The notes under the pieces: model-generated
Told to the model about the DNA's origin: nothing
Seen by the model: only the letters and a program-made list of their open reading frames with translations
Database searches by the model: none
Translations under genes and position numbers: made by a program
Shown here: in pieces, positions 49,588-59,732 of the stretch
Numbering within the stretch: position 1 is the first letter of the stretch
Layout of the letters: the number at the start of each line of letters is the position of its first letter
NCBI RefSeq assembly: GCF_004522095.1
Contig: NZ_SPUI01000003.1
Span: 372,001-436,000, forward strand
Direction: 5' to 3'
DNA length: 64,000 nt
From: Nocardioides sp. 503
GTDB taxonomy: Bacteria > Actinomycetota > Actinomycetes > Propionibacteriales > Nocardioidaceae

Positions 49588-51825
49588 CTAGGAGAAGCGG
49601 CGGAGCCGGAGGCTGTTGGTGACGACGAAGACGGAGGAGAGGGCCATGGCGGCGCCGGCGATCATGGGGTTGAGGAGGCCGGCGGCGGCGAGCGGCAGGG
49701 CGGCGACGTTGTAGGCGAAGGCCCAGAAGAGGTTGCCCTTGATGACGCCCAGCGTCCGCCTCGACAGTCGTACGGCGGTCGCCGCGACGCGCAGGTCGCC
49801 CCGCACGAGGGTCAGGTCGCTGGCCTCGATGGCGACGTCCGTGCCGGTGCCCATCGCGATGCCGAGGTCGGCCTGCGCGAGCGCGGCGGCGTCGTTGACC
49901 CCGTCGCCGACCATCGCGACGACCTTGCCGTCGGCCTGCAGCCGGCGCACCACGGCGACCTTGTCGGCCGGCATGACCTCCGCGACGACGTCGTCGATGC
50001 CCACCTCGGCCGCCACGGCCCGCGCAGCGCGCTCGTTGTCGCCGGTCAGCAGCACCGGGGACAGCCCGATGCGCCGCAGCTCCTCGACCGCCTCGCGGGA
50101 GGTCGGCTTGACCGTGTCGGCCACCACCAGCACGCCGCGCGCCCGGCCGTCCCAGCCGACGGCGACCGCGGTGCGGCCCGCCCCCTCGGCCGCGTCGACC
50201 GCCGCGAGCAGGTCCTCGCCCAGCGGCATGCCCTCGCGGGCCAGCAGCGCCGGGCGGCCGACGACCACCGAGCGGTCGCCGACGGTGCCGCGCACGCCGA
50301 GCCCCTCGACGTTGCCGAAGCCCGTGGCGACCCGGACCGCCGGTGCGGCGTCCGCGATCGCCCGCGCGACGGGGTGCTCCGAGCCGGCCTCGACGGCCGC
50401 CGCGGCGGCCAGCACGTCGTCGGAGGACTCGCCCGCGCCCGCCACCGTGGACACCCAGGCCATGTGCCCGGTCGTGACGGTGCCGGTCTTGTCGAGCACC
50501 ACGGTGTCGACGGCGCGCGTCGACTCGAGCACCTCGGGGCCGCGGATCACGATGCCCAGCTGCGCACCCCGGCCGGTGCCGACCATCAGCGCGGTCGGCG
50601 TCGCCAGCCCCAGGGCGCACGGGCAGGCGACGATGAGCACGGCGACCGCGGCGGTGAACGCCACGGAGGCGTCGGCGCCGTTGCCCAGCCAGAACCCCAG
50701 CGTCGCGACCGCCAGCGCGATGACCACGGGCACGAAGACACCCGAGATCCGGTCGGCCAGGCGCTGCACCTGCGCCTTGCCGTTCTGGGCGTCCTCGACC
50801 AGCCGGGCCATCTGGGCGAGCTGGGTGTCGGCGCCCACCCGCGTGGCCCGCACGACGAGGCGACCGCTGGCGTTGACGGTCGCGCCGACGACGGCGTCGC
50901 CGGGACCGACCTCCACCGGCACCGGCTCGCCGGTCAGCATCGAGGCGTCCACGGCCGAGTGGCCCGACTCCACGACGCCGTCGGTGGCGACCTTCTCCCC
51001 CGGTCGTACGGCGAACAGGTCGCCCACCGCGAGGCTCGCGGCAGGCACGCGGGTCTCGACGCCGTCCGGACCGTCACGCAGCAGCGCGACGTCCTTGGCG
51101 CCGAGGTCCATCAGCGAGCGGATGGCCGCCCCGGCCCGGCGCTTGGCGCGCTTCTCGAACCAGCGGCCGGCCAGCAGGAAGGTCGTGACCCCGGCGGCCG
51201 CCTCCAGATAGATGTTGGCGAGACCGTCGGTGCGCTCGACGGTCAGCCGGAAGGGGTGGGTCATCCCCGGCATGCCGGCCGTGCCCCAGAAGAGCGCGAC
51301 GAGCGACCAGCCGAAGGCGGCCAGCACCCCGACGGAGACCAGCGTGTCCATGGTGGTCGCGCCGTGGCGGGCGTTGGCCCAGGCGGCCCGGTGGAACGGC
51401 CAGGCGCCCCAGACCGCGACGGGCGCAGCGAGCGTGAGCGAGGCCCACTGCCAGTAGTCGAACTGGAGCGCCGGCACCATGGCCATCGCCACCACGGGGA
51501 CGGTGAGCAGCGCGGAGACGACCAGCCGCTGGCGCAGCGCGTCCAGCTCGGGGTCGCCCGCCTCCACCGGCGCACCCGAGCCGGCCTCGGGCTCGGCGGC
51601 CGGGAGGGCGGCGGCGTAGCCGGCGGCGCTGACCGTCGCGAGCAGGTCGTCGGTCGAGACCGTCGACGGGAAGGCGACCTTGGCCTTCTCGGTGGCGTAG
51701 TTGACGCTGGCGGTGACGCCCTCGAGCTTGTTGAGCTTGCGCTCGATGCGGTTCGCGCACGACGCGCAGGTCATGCCCGTGATGGCGAGCTCCACCTGGT
51801 CGGTGCGGTCGACGACGTCGCTCAT
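49588..51825 (-). CDS. copA: Copper-exporting P1B-type ATPase
   Basis: 745 residues. One N-terminal heavy-metal-associated domain ([15 protein letters not shown]), a transmembrane CPC site in [19 protein letters not shown], phosphorylation motif [20 protein letters not shown], and the hinge [24 protein letters not shown]. Eight helices fit a Cu(I) exporter. Together with the upstream copZ and csoR it forms csoR-copZ-copA. Its stop is 12 bp from palindrome copy D. Confidence 0.95.
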   Translation of the reverse strand: MSDVVDRTDQVELAITGMTCASCANRIERKLNKLEGVTASVNYATEKAKVAFPSTVSTDDLLATVSAAGYAAALPAAEPEAGSGAPVEAGDPELDALRQRLVVSALLTVPVVAMAMVPALQFDYWQWASLTLAAPVAVWGAWPFHRAAWANARHGATTMDTLVSVGVLAAFGWSLVALFWGTAGMPGMTHPFRLTVERTDGLANIYLEAAAGVTTFLLAGRWFEKRAKRRAGAAIRSLMDLGAKDVALLRDGPDGVETRVPAASLAVGDLFAVRPGEKVATDGVVESGHSAVDASMLTGEPVPVEVGPGDAVVGATVNASGRLVVRATRVGADTQLAQMARLVEDAQNGKAQVQRLADRISGVFVPVVIALAVATLGFWLGNGADASVAFTAAVAVLIVACPCALGLATPTALMVGTGRGAQLGIVIRGPEVLESTRAVDTVVLDKTGTVTTGHMAWVSTVAGAGESSDDVLAAAAAVEAGSEHPVARAIADAAPAVRVATGFGNVEGLGVRGTVGDRSVVVGRPALLAREGMPLGEDLLAAVDAAEGAGRTAVAVGWDGRARGVLVVADTVKPTSREAVEELRRIGLSPVLLTGDNERAARAVAAEVGIDDVVAEVMPADKVAVVRRLQADGKVVAMVGDGVNDAAALAQADLGIAMGTGTDVAIEASDLTLVRGDLRVAATAVRLSRRTLGVIKGNLFWAFAYNVAALPLAAAGLLNPMIAGAAMALSSVFVVTNSLRLRRFS

Positions 51826-51838
51826 GGGAGGCCGCCGC

Positions 51839-52045
51839 TCAGGTGAGCGCGTAGCCGGCCTCGGTCACGGCCGCCGCCACGGCGGCGCGGTCGAGGGGCT
51901 CGGCGCTGGTGACGACCGCGGTGCCGGCCTCGTGGGAGACCTCGACGTGCTCGACGCCGGTGATCTCCTCGATCTCCTCGGTCACCGAGGCGGCGCAGTG
52001 CCCGCAGGTCATGCCGGTGACGTCGTAGGTGGTGGTGATGCTCAT
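51839..52045 (-). CDS. copZ: Copper chaperone CopZ
   Basis: 68 residues with the heavy-metal-associated motif [15 protein letters not shown] and the ferredoxin-like fold ([16 protein letters not shown]). It delivers Cu(I) to CopA. It sits 13 bp upstream of copA and 13 bp downstream of csoR on the minus strand. An ATG start with a GGAGAGAGCAG site upstream. Confidence 0.93.
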   Translation of the reverse strand: MSITTTYDVTGMTCGHCAASVTEEIEEITGVEHVEVSHEAGTAVVTSAEPLDRAAVAAAVTEAGYALT

Positions 52046-52058
52046 CTGCTCTCTCCTC

Positions 52059-52361
52059 TCAGGACCGGACCAGGCGCGCGATCGCGTCCACGGCCTCGGT
52101 CACCTTCTCGCGCGCCTCGGCGTCGCCGACCCGGGCGGCGTCCACGACGCAGTGGTGCATGTGCTCCTCGAGCAGCCCGATCGACACCGCCTGGAGGGCC
52201 TTCGTCATGGCGGCCACCTGGGTGAGGATGTCGATGCAGTACTGCTCCTCCTCGACCATGCGCTGGAGACCCCGCGCCTGGCCCTCGATGCGGCGCAGCC
52301 GCTTGAGGTAGTCGTCCTTGCGCTGGATGTAGCCGTGCTGGTGCTCGTGCTCGTCTGCCAT
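52059..52361 (-). CDS. csoR: Copper-sensing repressor CsoR
   Basis: 100 residues, all-helical. DYLKRLRRIEGQARGLQRMVEEEQYCIDILTQVAAMTKALQAVSIGLLEEHMHHCVVDA gives the Cu(I) ligands Cys, His and Cys (YC...H..HC). Start uncertain: ATG at 52361 or GTG at 52367 two codons earlier. The operator-like palindrome at 52371-52387 is just upstream. First gene of the copper operon. Confidence 0.92.
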   Translation of the reverse strand: MADEHEHQHGYIQRKDDYLKRLRRIEGQARGLQRMVEEEQYCIDILTQVAAMTKALQAVSIGLLEEHMHHCVVDAARVGDAEAREKVTEAVDAIARLVRS

Positions 52362-52370
52362 GCTCACACC

Positions 52371-52387
52371 ATACCCCCCTATGGTAT
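52371..52387. promoter_or_regulatory. CsoR operator
   Basis: ATACCCCCCTATGGTAT is an imperfect palindrome (ATACC ... GGTAT) with the G-tract in the middle that is typical of CsoR operators. It lies immediately before the csoR start, so copper-free CsoR probably represses its own operon and Cu(I) releases it. Confidence 0.78.
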
Positions 52388-52406
52388 GAGAACCAAGGCA
52401 TGGAAA

Positions 52407-52433
52407 AGCCCGCCGACCCTCGGTCGGCGGGCT
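52407..52433 (-). terminator. Intrinsic terminator of the 57-residue gene
   Basis: Perfect 12-bp stem AGCCCGCCGACC/GGTCGGCGGGCT with a CTC loop; on the minus strand it is followed by TTTT. It is 21 bp beyond the small gene's stop at 52455 and shields csoR from read-through. Confidence 0.88.
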
Positions 52434-52454
52434 CAGGACGTGCGGGCGCGGGGC

Positions 52455-52628
52455 TCAGGCCTCGCGGCGGGGCTCGGGCGGCTGCGGCTCGACCCCGAGG
52501 ATCTCGTCGATCTCCTCGGGCGAGAGGTGCTCGTCGGCCTCGCTCGCCGCGATGATGAGGTTGGTGGTGAGCTCCACCTCCCCCAGGAGGTCGACGTCCT
52601 CCAGCGTCACGTCGAACTGGTCGTGCAC
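52455..52628 (-). CDS. Small acidic protein, 57 residues
   Basis: 58-codon frame starting GTG at 52628 with GGAG about seven bases upstream. The product is acidic and helical with LEDVDLLGEVELTTNLIIAASEADEHLSPEEIDEILGVEP, then a Pro-rich basic tail (QPPEPRREA). The LSPEEIDEILG segment is a helix-capping motif often seen in small actinobacterial proteins. It is closed by a strong terminator, which supports it being a real expressed unit. No function recognised. Confidence 0.7.
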   Translation of the reverse strand: MHDQFDVTLEDVDLLGEVELTTNLIIAASEADEHLSPEEIDEILGVEPQPPEPRREA

Positions 52629-52750
52629 GAGGGGTCTCCGTCCGGGTGGCAGGGGCGGCCGCCGGCGACCGCCGTGGTGCCCAGCCTACGTGCTGACCGA
52701 AAGTTCCGTCTGGTCATCACGGGCCATGCCGGAATGCTCCGAAATGGCCA

Positions 52751-52782
52751 CGAGGCCCCGACCCTGTCGGGTCGGGGCCTCG
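52751..52782 (-). terminator. Hairpin terminator of the cold-shock gene
   Basis: Perfect 14-bp stem CGAGGCCCCGACCC / GGGTCGGGGCCTCG with a TGTC loop, 27 bp beyond the cold-shock protein stop. No U run follows directly; the stem strength alone is typical of actinobacterial terminators. Confidence 0.8.
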
Positions 52783-52808
52783 CGTAGAAGACTTCTCAGC
52801 CGCGTCGG

Positions 52809-53012
52809 TCAGACGGGGCGGACGTTCTCCGCCTGGGGACCCTTGGGGCCCTGGGTGACGTCGAACTCGACCTTCTGGTTCTCGTCCAGGGACTTGTAGC
52901 CCTGGGTCTGGATCGCCGAGTAGTGCACGAAGACGTCGTCGCCGCCGTCCTCCTGCGCGATGAAGCCGAAGCCCTTCTCAGCGTTGAACCACTTCACGGT
53001 GCCTTGAGCCAT
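52809..53012 (-). CDS. cspA: Cold-shock domain protein
   Basis: 67 residues with the RNA-binding motifs RNP1 KGFGFIAQ and RNP2 VFVHYSAI, starting [15 protein letters not shown]. CspA proteins melt RNA structure after cold shock; many actinobacterial copies are constitutive. ATG has AGGAG upstream. The 287-bp gap upstream contains two hairpins (CCGCATC-A-GATGCGG at 53060-53074 and a weaker one nearby) and a TAATAC -10-like box, so a long structured 5' UTR is likely. Confidence 0.95.
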   Translation of the reverse strand: MAQGTVKWFNAEKGFGFIAQEDGGDDVFVHYSAIQTQGYKSLDENQKVEFDVTQGPKGPQAENVRPV

Positions 53013-53299
53013 GTGCTCGTTACTCCTGTTATCGGAACGAAAGCCGCCACTTCGGCGACCCGCATCAGATGCGGTGACACGTCGCTCCGACCCGTGATTG
53101 GTATTACCACAAACCAGAAACGCCGTTGGATCACAAACTCCGCGGGCGTCAGACCAGCTGGAACTTGCATCTGTTGCACCACAGACACTATCAAGCGATC
53201 CGCGGATGACGACCCCTTGGCACCCAGGAATCTTCCGTGCACCGATGAAGGTTGTGCTTCGCGCGTGTGTCCGGCGGGAAAACCGGGACCGAGCGTGCC

Positions 53300-53860
53300 T
53301 CAGACCGTGCCGCCGCCGGAGGAGCCGTCCGGCGTCGCGCGGTGGCTGCCCTGGGAGGGTGCCGCCGGCGCCGGAGGGGAGGCCGGGTCCGAGGGGTCCA
53401 CGGGGCCGGGGTCGGCCGTCGTGGTCCCCGAGGTCGCGTGCGTGCCCGACGGGTCCGTCACCGTGGCGTCGGCCGGGCCGGCCGGGTCGGTCGTGCCGAC
53501 GGCGCCGGGCTGGTAGTCCTTCGCCTTGTGGTCGACGTCGGGGTCGATCCGGTCGGCCTCGCGCAGCCGGTCCTCGACGCGCGCCTCCTCGACGTGGTGG
53601 CTCTGGCGCGCCTCGGCGGCCCGCTGCTCGGCGCGCTCGGCCTCGGCGCGCTTGATCTCCGCCTCGGCCTCCGCCTGCTTGGCGTCGCGCTGGGTCTCGG
53701 TCAGGACGCCCTGGTGGCTGCCGGCCTCGTGGCGCAGCCGCTCGGCCTCGTGGCGCCGTGACTCGGCCTTCTTCTTGTTCGCCATCGCGAGCGCGACGCC
53801 GATGACGGCGAGCAGCACGAGCACGACGACGACGAGGATGATGATGGTGGTGGTGGACAT
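53300..53860 (-). CDS. Membrane-anchored Glu/Ala-rich protein
   Basis: 186 residues: an N-terminal helix ([22 protein letters not shown]), a charged coiled-coil region ([77 protein letters not shown]), and an extended Pro/Thr/Ser/Gly tail. It is an actinobacterial type of small surface-stress protein without a firm family. ATG at 53860 has GGAGG five bases upstream; the longer frame lacks one. Confidence 0.75.
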   Translation of the reverse strand: MSTTTIIILVVVVLVLLAVIGVALAMANKKKAESRRHEAERLRHEAGSHQGVLTETQRDAKQAEAEAEIKRAEAERAEQRAAEARQSHHVEEARVEDRLREADRIDPDVDHKAKDYQPGAVGTTDPAGPADATVTDPSGTHATSGTTTADPGPVDPSDPASPPAPAAPSQGSHRATPDGSSGGGTV

Positions 53861-53953
53861 GGGTCCCTCCAAGCTTCTCGACTTCGCCTGAGGTACCCGG
53901 CCCCGGCCCTCCGGAAGCAAAGAGGGCTCCTATCGCGAGCGCGTTTGCCCTGG

Positions 53954-54709
53954 TCAGCCCGCCAGCAGGTGGACGGCGAGGCCGATGCCGGCGGCCCCGA
54001 TCGCGTAGCGCAGCGGCCGCTCGGGCACGGCGCGCAGCACCCGCGGTCCGGCCAGGCCGCCGACCAGCGCCCCGGCCGCGAGCAGCCCGGCGACCGGCCA
54101 GTCCACCGGCCCGGCGACGGCGTAGATGAGCGCGCTGCTCACGTTGGCGGCGCCCGAGCCGAGGTTCTTGACCGCGTTGGTGACCGGCAGCGCGAAGTCG
54201 TAGCGCAGGGACATCGCCGCGAGCAGCAGGATGCCGGCGCCGGCGCCGAAGTAGCCGCCGTAGAGCCCGATCCCGAGGAACAGCACCCACCACCGGACGG
54301 CACCGCCGGCGCGACTGCCCCGGGGGGAGCGTCGCGCCAGCAGGACACGCAGCCGGTCCCGGGCCAGCAGGCTCACCCCGCCCAGCGCCACCAGCCACGG
54401 CACCAGCACCTCGAAGACCGAGGTCGGCGTGGTCAGCAGGAGCGCCGCGCCGAGGCACCCGCCCAGCGCCGTCACGGCGCACAGCCGCAGCACCAGCGGG
54501 CCCTGGCCGCGCAGCTCGCGCCGCGCCGCCAGCCCGGAGCCGGCCGTGTTGCTGGTCATGGCGACGGTGCTGGTGACGTTGGCGCTCACCGGCGAGAGCC
54601 CCGCGGCGAGCAGGGCGGGGTAGCTCACCACGGAGGCCAGGCCCGCGACCGAGCCGCACAGCCCGGCCCCGACGCCGGCGAGGACGAGGAGCCACCAGGG
54701 AGCGTCCAC
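53954..54709 (-). CDS. TauE/SafE family exporter
   Basis: 251 residues, about eight helices. The TauE/SafE pattern shows as [62 protein letters not shown] at the start and [20 protein letters not shown] in the second half. Family members export sulfite, sulfoacetate or other small anions. It is six bases downstream of the L-2-hydroxyglutarate oxidase gene and probably ends that operon. Confidence 0.88.
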   Translation of the reverse strand: MDAPWWLLVLAGVGAGLCGSVAGLASVVSYPALLAAGLSPVSANVTSTVAMTSNTAGSGLAARRELRGQGPLVLRLCAVTALGGCLGAALLLTTPTSVFEVLVPWLVALGGVSLLARDRLRVLLARRSPRGSRAGGAVRWWVLFLGIGLYGGYFGAGAGILLLAAMSLRYDFALPVTNAVKNLGSGAANVSSALIYAVAGPVDWPVAGLLAAGALVGGLAGPRVLRAVPERPLRYAIGAAGIGLAVHLLAG

Positions 54710-54715
54710 CCCGGC

Positions 54716-55903
54716 TCAGGCCGAGGCTTCGACGTGGTCCGCGAGGTGGCGGCCGATCTCCAGGGCGGCCGTCGCCGCAGGGGACGGAGCGTTGAGCACG
54801 TGCAGCTGGCGCGGTCCGTGCTCGACGTGGAAGTCGTCGACCATGCGCCCGTCGCGGCCGACGGCCTGGGCGCGGACGCCGGCGCCCGAGCGCACCAGGT
54901 CGTCGCCGGTGAGCTCGGGCAGGAGCTCCTGCACGCTCCGGACGAACAGCGAACGGCGCACGGACCTGGCCACCTCGCCGGCGCCGGTGCGCCAGTGCTG
55001 CCGCGCCAGCCGCCAGGAGCCGGGCCAGGAGACCTCCTCCCACAGGTCCCGCACGTCGACGTCGCCCCAGCGGTAGCCCTCGCGGGCCAGGGCCAGCACC
55101 GCGTTGGGACCGGCGTGCACCACGCCGTCGTGGCCGCGGGTGAGGTGGACGCCCAGGAACGGCAGCGCCGGGTCGGGCACCGGGTAGACGAGCCCGCGCA
55201 CCAGGTGCCGGGCCTGCCCGCGCAGCTCGTGGTACTCCCCGCGGAACGGCACGATCCGCACGTCGGGGCTCAGCCCGGCCAGGCGGGCGACCCGGTCGCT
55301 CTGCAGCCCGGCGCAGTTGACCAGGTAGCTGCCGCGCACCGTGTGCTGCGACGTCGAGACCTCGACCGTCGCGCCGTCGGAGTCGACCGAGCGGACCTCC
55401 TGGCCGAGCAGCACGCTGCCGCCGGCCCCCTCGACCAGCCCGACCAGCGCGCGGGACACGCCGACGTAGTCGACGACCGCGGTCGTGCCCACCCGGAGCG
55501 CGGCGAGGCACGCGACGTGGGGCTCGAGCTCCCGCGCCTGCTCCCGGCTCAGCACGGTCGCGGGGACGCCGTTGGCCTCCGCGCGCCGCCGCAGCTCCTC
55601 GAGCTGCGGCAGCTGGCCGTCCTGGGTGGCGACGATGAGCTTGCCCGTGACATCGACGGTCACGCCGTGCTCACGAGCGAAGGCCACCAGCGAGCGGGCG
55701 CCCTGGACGGCGAAGCGGGCCTTGAGGCTGCCGGGGGCGTAGTAGATGCCGGAGTGGACCACCCCGGAGTTGCGCCCGGTCTGGTGCGCGGCGACCCGGT
55801 CCTCCTTCTCGAGCACCGTCACCCGGTGCCCCCGGGCGCCGAGCTCGGCGGCCGTGGCGAGGCCCAGGATGCCGCCGCCCACGACCACCACCTGCTCGCT
55901 CAC
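54716..55903 (-). CDS. lhgO: L-2-hydroxyglutarate oxidase (LhgO)
   Basis: 395 residues. FAD site [31 protein letters not shown], the LhgO motif [25 protein letters not shown], and the C-terminal part [46 protein letters not shown] are those of L-2-hydroxyglutarate oxidase/dehydrogenase. It oxidises L-2-hydroxyglutarate to 2-oxoglutarate. GTG at 55903 overlaps the preceding stop (GTGA), so it is coupled to the D-2-hydroxyacid dehydrogenase. Confidence 0.92.
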   Translation of the reverse strand: MSEQVVVVGGGILGLATAAELGARGHRVTVLEKEDRVAAHQTGRNSGVVHSGIYYAPGSLKARFAVQGARSLVAFAREHGVTVDVTGKLIVATQDGQLPQLEELRRRAEANGVPATVLSREQARELEPHVACLAALRVGTTAVVDYVGVSRALVGLVEGAGGSVLLGQEVRSVDSDGATVEVSTSQHTVRGSYLVNCAGLQSDRVARLAGLSPDVRIVPFRGEYHELRGQARHLVRGLVYPVPDPALPFLGVHLTRGHDGVVHAGPNAVLALAREGYRWGDVDVRDLWEEVSWPGSWRLARQHWRTGAGEVARSVRRSLFVRSVQELLPELTGDDLVRSGAGVRAQAVGRDGRMVDDFHVEHGPRQLHVLNAPSPAATAALEIGRHLADHVEASA

Positions 55904-58755
55904 CGGCCGGCCCCGTCGTCGTCGCGACGGTCGAGCGCGTCGGCGAGGACCTGCGCCAGGTGCCGGCCACCACGCGGTGCGAGGTCGTCGAGCTGGGTGC
56001 GGCAGGAGAAGCCGTCCGCGAGCACGGCCGTGGCGTCGTCGGCCGCGCGGACCGCCGGGAGCAGGTGCTGCTCCGCGACCGCCACCGAGACGTCGTAGTG
56101 CTCGGGCACCACCCCGAAGTTGCCGGCCAGGCCGCAGCAGCCGTCCAGCACCTGGGCCTCGACCCCGGCCCGCCCGAGCAGCTCGCGGTCCGCGTCGAAC
56201 CCCAGCACGGCGTGGTGGTGGCAGTGCGGCTGCACCACGGCCCGCCCGCCCACCGCCGGCGGTGACCAGTCCGGCGTACGACGCAGGAGCTCGGCGAGCG
56301 TGACCACGGCGCCGGCCACGGCCCGGGCCTCCGGGGTGCCGAGCAGCTCGACGGCGTCGCTGCGCAGCACCGCGGTGCACGACGGCTCGACGCCCACGAC
56401 GGGCACGCCGGCGACCGCGGCCGCGTGCAGCGTCGCGACGGTCTCGCTCAGCAGCCGGCGGGCGCCGTCGAGCTGACCGGTGGAGATCCACGTGAGCCCG
56501 CAGCACACCCGACGGTCCGGCAGCTGCGGGCGGAAGCCGGCGTCCTCGACGACGCGGACCAGCGCGCGGCCGACCTCGGGGGCGAAGTACTCGGTGAAGG
56601 AGTCGACGAACAGCACCACCGGCTCGCCGACGCTGCGGCGGGCCGCCGCCGTCCGCCGGAACCACGCGCTGAACGACTCCTCCGCGAAGTCCGGCAGCGA
56701 GCGCCGCTGGTCCACACCCGCGGCGGCCAGCGCGAGCCGGCGCAGCGGCTGAAGGGACAGCAGCCGGTTGACGAGCCGGGCGACCGGCTGCGCGAGACGC
56801 GCCCACCGCGGCAGCCAGCCGAGCGAGTAGTGCGTGACCGGGCGCAGGCGGCGCCGGTAGGTCTGGTGCAGCACCTCCGCCTTGTACGTCGCCATGTCGG
56901 TGCCGGTGGGGCAGTCCGACGCGCAGCCCTTGCAGGCCAGGCAGAGGTCGAGCGCGTCGTGCACCTCGGGCGCCCGCCAGTCCTTGACGGGCGAGGTGCT
57001 GTTGAGCATCTCCTGGAGGGCCCGGGCCCGCCCGCGGGTGGAGTCCTTCTCCTCGCGCGTCGCGGCGTACGACGGACACATCACGCCGCCGGTGAGCCGC
57101 GTGTCGGCGGTGCACTTGCCCACGCCGGTGCACCGGTGGACGGCCTGGGAGAAGTCGCCCTGGTCGTGCTCGTAGAGGAACGCCAGCGGGGTGCGGGGTC
57201 GCTCCGCGGAGGCCACGCGGATCCGGGCGTCGACCGGCTCGGGGTCGACCAGCACCCCGGGGTTGAGCACGTTGCCGGGGTCGAGGGCGTGCTTGAGGGA
57301 GGCGAACGCCTGGAGCGCCTCGGGGCTGTACATGATCGGCAGCAGCGCGCTGCGCGCCCGGCCGTCGCCGTGCTCGCCCGACAGCGAGCCGCCGTAGCCG
57401 GCAACCAGGCGGGCCGCCTCCTCGAGGAAGGTGGCCAGCTGCGCCGGGCCGCTGGGCTCGCCGAGCCGGAAGTCCAGGCGCACGTGCAGGCACCCGTCGC
57501 CGAAGTGCCCGAAGGGCATGCCGGTGAGGTCGTGCTCCTCGAGCAGGCGGTCGAAGTCGCGCAGGTAGTCGCCGAGGCGGTGCGGCGGCACGGCGGCGTC
57601 CTCCCAGCCGGCGTGGGCCGGCCGGCCCGAGGGCGAGCGCCCGGCCAGACCGGCGCCGTCCTCGCGGATGCGCCACAGCGGCGCGATCTCGAGCGGGTCC
57701 GTGACGACGCGGTGGTCGAGCGGTGCCAGGTCGCGGGCGAGGTCGGCGGCCCGACGCAGGAGCTCACCCGGCTCGTCGCCGGCGAGCTCGACGAACAGCC
57801 AGGCCGCGCCGCGCGGCAGCGGCGGCACGGCGTCCGGGCCCTTCCGCTCCACCAGCGTCGCGACGATGCGGCGGTCGAGCCCCTCGCAGGCCGTCGGCCG
57901 GTGCGGCAGCACGGCCGGGGCGGCGTCGCCCGCGGCGGCGATGTCCGGGAACCCCAGGACCACGAGGAGGCGGTGGGCGGGGTCCTCGACCAGCCGCACG
58001 GTGGCCTCGGTGACCACACCGAGCGTGCCCTCGCTGCCGACCAGCGCCCGGGTCAGGTCGAAGCCCCGCTCGGGGAGCAGGTGCTCCAGGGCGTAGCCCG
58101 ACACCTGGCGCGGGAAGGTGCCGAGCTCGGTGCGGATCGTGGACAGGTGCGAGGACGCGACCTGGCGTACGGCGTCCACCAGCACCCGCCGCGGGTCGCC
58201 GGCCGCCAGGTCGCCCACCTGGTCGGTCCGCAGGACGTGCCCACCGGCGGTGAGGAAGTCCATGCCCACGACGTTGTCGCTGGTGCGGCCGTAGGCCAGC
58301 GTGCGGGAGCCGCAGGCGTTGTTGCCGATCATCCCCCCGATCGTGCAGCGGGAGTGGGTGGAGGGGTCGGGGCCGAAGCGCAGCCCGTGCCCCCGCGCCT
58401 GCTGCTGCAGGACGGCGTGCACGACGCCGGGCTGCACGACCGCCGTCCGCGCCTCCGGGTCGATCGAGACCACGGCGTCGAGGTGCCGACCGAGGTCGAG
58501 GACCACCCCGTCGCCGATGGCGTTGCCGGCCACGGACGTGCCGGCGCCGCGGGAGGTGAGCGGCACCCCCTCGGCGGCGCACACCTCGACGACGCGGGCC
58601 ACCTCGTCGGCGTCGCGCGGGCGGGCCACCAGCAGCGGCTCCACGCGGTAGATCGAGGCGTCGGAGGAGTAGACCGCCCGGGTCGTGGAGTCGTCGAGGA
58701 CGTCCGCGACCCCGGCGGCCCGCAGGCGCGCGGCGAAGGAGCTCCCCGTCGCCAC
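55900..58755 (-). CDS. FAD- and Fe-S-binding D-2-hydroxyacid dehydrogenase (YdiJ-like)
   Basis: 951 residues in three parts. N-terminal FAD_binding_4 (GMIGNNACGSRTLAYGRTSDNVVGM; GSEGTLGVVTEATVRL), FAD-oxidase C, then a ferredoxin-like part with CTGVGKC and CLACKGCASDCPTG, and C-terminal CCG domains (RVCCGLTW, GVEPSC, PHCHHHAVLG, DGCCGLAGNFGV). E. coli YdiJ, with the same make-up, oxidises D-2-hydroxyglutarate; D-lactate is an alternative. With LhgO next to it, both enantiomers of 2-hydroxyglutarate could be oxidised. It overlaps the cyclase stop by one base. Confidence 0.9.
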   Translation of the reverse strand: MATGSSFAARLRAAGVADVLDDSTTRAVYSSDASIYRVEPLLVARPRDADEVARVVEVCAAEGVPLTSRGAGTSVAGNAIGDGVVLDLGRHLDAVVSIDPEARTAVVQPGVVHAVLQQQARGHGLRFGPDPSTHSRCTIGGMIGNNACGSRTLAYGRTSDNVVGMDFLTAGGHVLRTDQVGDLAAGDPRRVLVDAVRQVASSHLSTIRTELGTFPRQVSGYALEHLLPERGFDLTRALVGSEGTLGVVTEATVRLVEDPAHRLLVVLGFPDIAAAGDAAPAVLPHRPTACEGLDRRIVATLVERKGPDAVPPLPRGAAWLFVELAGDEPGELLRRAADLARDLAPLDHRVVTDPLEIAPLWRIREDGAGLAGRSPSGRPAHAGWEDAAVPPHRLGDYLRDFDRLLEEHDLTGMPFGHFGDGCLHVRLDFRLGEPSGPAQLATFLEEAARLVAGYGGSLSGEHGDGRARSALLPIMYSPEALQAFASLKHALDPGNVLNPGVLVDPEPVDARIRVASAERPRTPLAFLYEHDQGDFSQAVHRCTGVGKCTADTRLTGGVMCPSYAATREEKDSTRGRARALQEMLNSTSPVKDWRAPEVHDALDLCLACKGCASDCPTGTDMATYKAEVLHQTYRRRLRPVTHYSLGWLPRWARLAQPVARLVNRLLSLQPLRRLALAAAGVDQRRSLPDFAEESFSAWFRRTAAARRSVGEPVVLFVDSFTEYFAPEVGRALVRVVEDAGFRPQLPDRRVCCGLTWISTGQLDGARRLLSETVATLHAAAVAGVPVVGVEPSCTAVLRSDAVELLGTPEARAVAGAVVTLAELLRRTPDWSPPAVGGRAVVQPHCHHHAVLGFDADRELLGRAGVEAQVLDGCCGLAGNFGVVPEHYDVSVAVAEQHLLPAVRAADDATAVLADGFSCRTQLDDLAPRGGRHLAQVLADALDRRDDDGAGR

Positions 58756-59729
58756 TAGCGGCTGAGGAAGGGCATGGCCAGCGGCCGCATCGGCGCCGCC
58801 GTGGCGCCGCGCAGCTTGATGCCCGCGCCGATGAAGGCGAACTCGTAGAGCTTCTCCTGCGAGAGCCGCTCCATGTCGACGACCTCCATGATCGGGATCC
58901 CCGCCTCGGCGAAGAGATAGGTGTGCACGGGCAGCCAGTTCCCCTCCTCGGTCGAGGGGATCTGCTCGAAGGACAGGTTGTCAGAGCACACCACGGCGGC
59001 GCCGCCGCGCGCCAGGAACTCCGCGGCCTCGCGGGTGCAGCCGGCCTCGTTGGTGATGTAGGCCTGCGGGTCGTCCCACAGCGTCATCTGGCCACCGCGG
59101 ATGAGGACCACGTCACCCACGCGCAGCTCGACCTCCTGCTTGCGGGCGGCGTCGGCCAGGTCCTGCGCGGTGATCCCGTAGCTCTGCGGCAGCACGTCCA
59201 CGCCGTGCAGCGCGGCGACGTCGAGCATCACCCCGCGGGCGATGATCGGCGGCTGCTTCTCCGCGCCGGCGCACAGCCAGTGCCGGGCGCCGAGGTAGGT
59301 GTCGGCGTCGAAGTTGTTCCAGATCTTGGTGCCGTAGCCGAAGTGGTTGAGCGTGTCGATGTGCGTGCCGCAGTGGGTGTACATCGAGACGGCGTCGCCG
59401 GAGTAGCCGACCAGCTCGTTCTGAGCTCCGAAGCCGGTGGAGTCGTCGAGGGCGGTGCCGCGCGGGGTGTTGGTCATCCAGATCTGGTACGGCGGCTGGC
59501 CGGCCGCCGTGAAGGACGGCATGCCCAGGAAGTAGTCGACGCTCAGGTCGATCGTGTGCCCGGCGTCGGCGCGCGACATGACGGCGCGCATCGACTCGGG
59601 GGTGATCAGGTTGAGCATCCCGATCTCGTCGTCCTCGCCGAACGGGCTCGTGGTGATCTGCCGGAAGGTCGCGGCCGCCGCGGCGATCTTGCGGGCGGTG
59701 GCCTCGTCGACAAAGTTGGTTCCGCACAT
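58755..59729 (-). CDS. Cyclase family metal-dependent hydrolase
   Basis: 324 residues of the kynurenine formamidase/isatin hydrolase (cyclase) superfamily. The metal-binding HCGTHIDTLNHF motif is complete (HxGTHxD...H), with AEAGIPIMEVVDMERL near the end. Such enzymes hydrolyse cyclic amides, lactams or formamides. The substrate is unknown. It is followed by the D-2-hydroxyacid dehydrogenase, overlapping by one base, and preceded by a nitrilase-family gene three bases away. Confidence 0.87.
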   Translation of the reverse strand: MCGTNFVDEATARKIAAAAATFRQITTSPFGEDDEIGMLNLITPESMRAVMSRADAGHTIDLSVDYFLGMPSFTAAGQPPYQIWMTNTPRGTALDDSTGFGAQNELVGYSGDAVSMYTHCGTHIDTLNHFGYGTKIWNNFDADTYLGARHWLCAGAEKQPPIIARGVMLDVAALHGVDVLPQSYGITAQDLADAARKQEVELRVGDVVLIRGGQMTLWDDPQAYITNEAGCTREAAEFLARGGAAVVCSDNLSFEQIPSTEEGNWLPVHTYLFAEAGIPIMEVVDMERLSQEKLYEFAFIGAGIKLRGATAAPMRPLAMPFLSR

Positions 59730-59732
59730 GGT

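Noticed and set aside
53061..53299. A protein-coding gene in the 287-bp gap upstream of the cold-shock gene
   Set aside because: Short frames there have no ribosome sites or coding-like third-position bias; hairpins and AT-rich boxes fit a structured 5' UTR.
56425..58758. 777-codon plus-strand open frame opposite the D-2-hydroxyacid dehydrogenase
   Set aside because: The minus strand encodes a full set of FAD and Fe-S motifs; the plus-strand product is low-complexity and without motifs.
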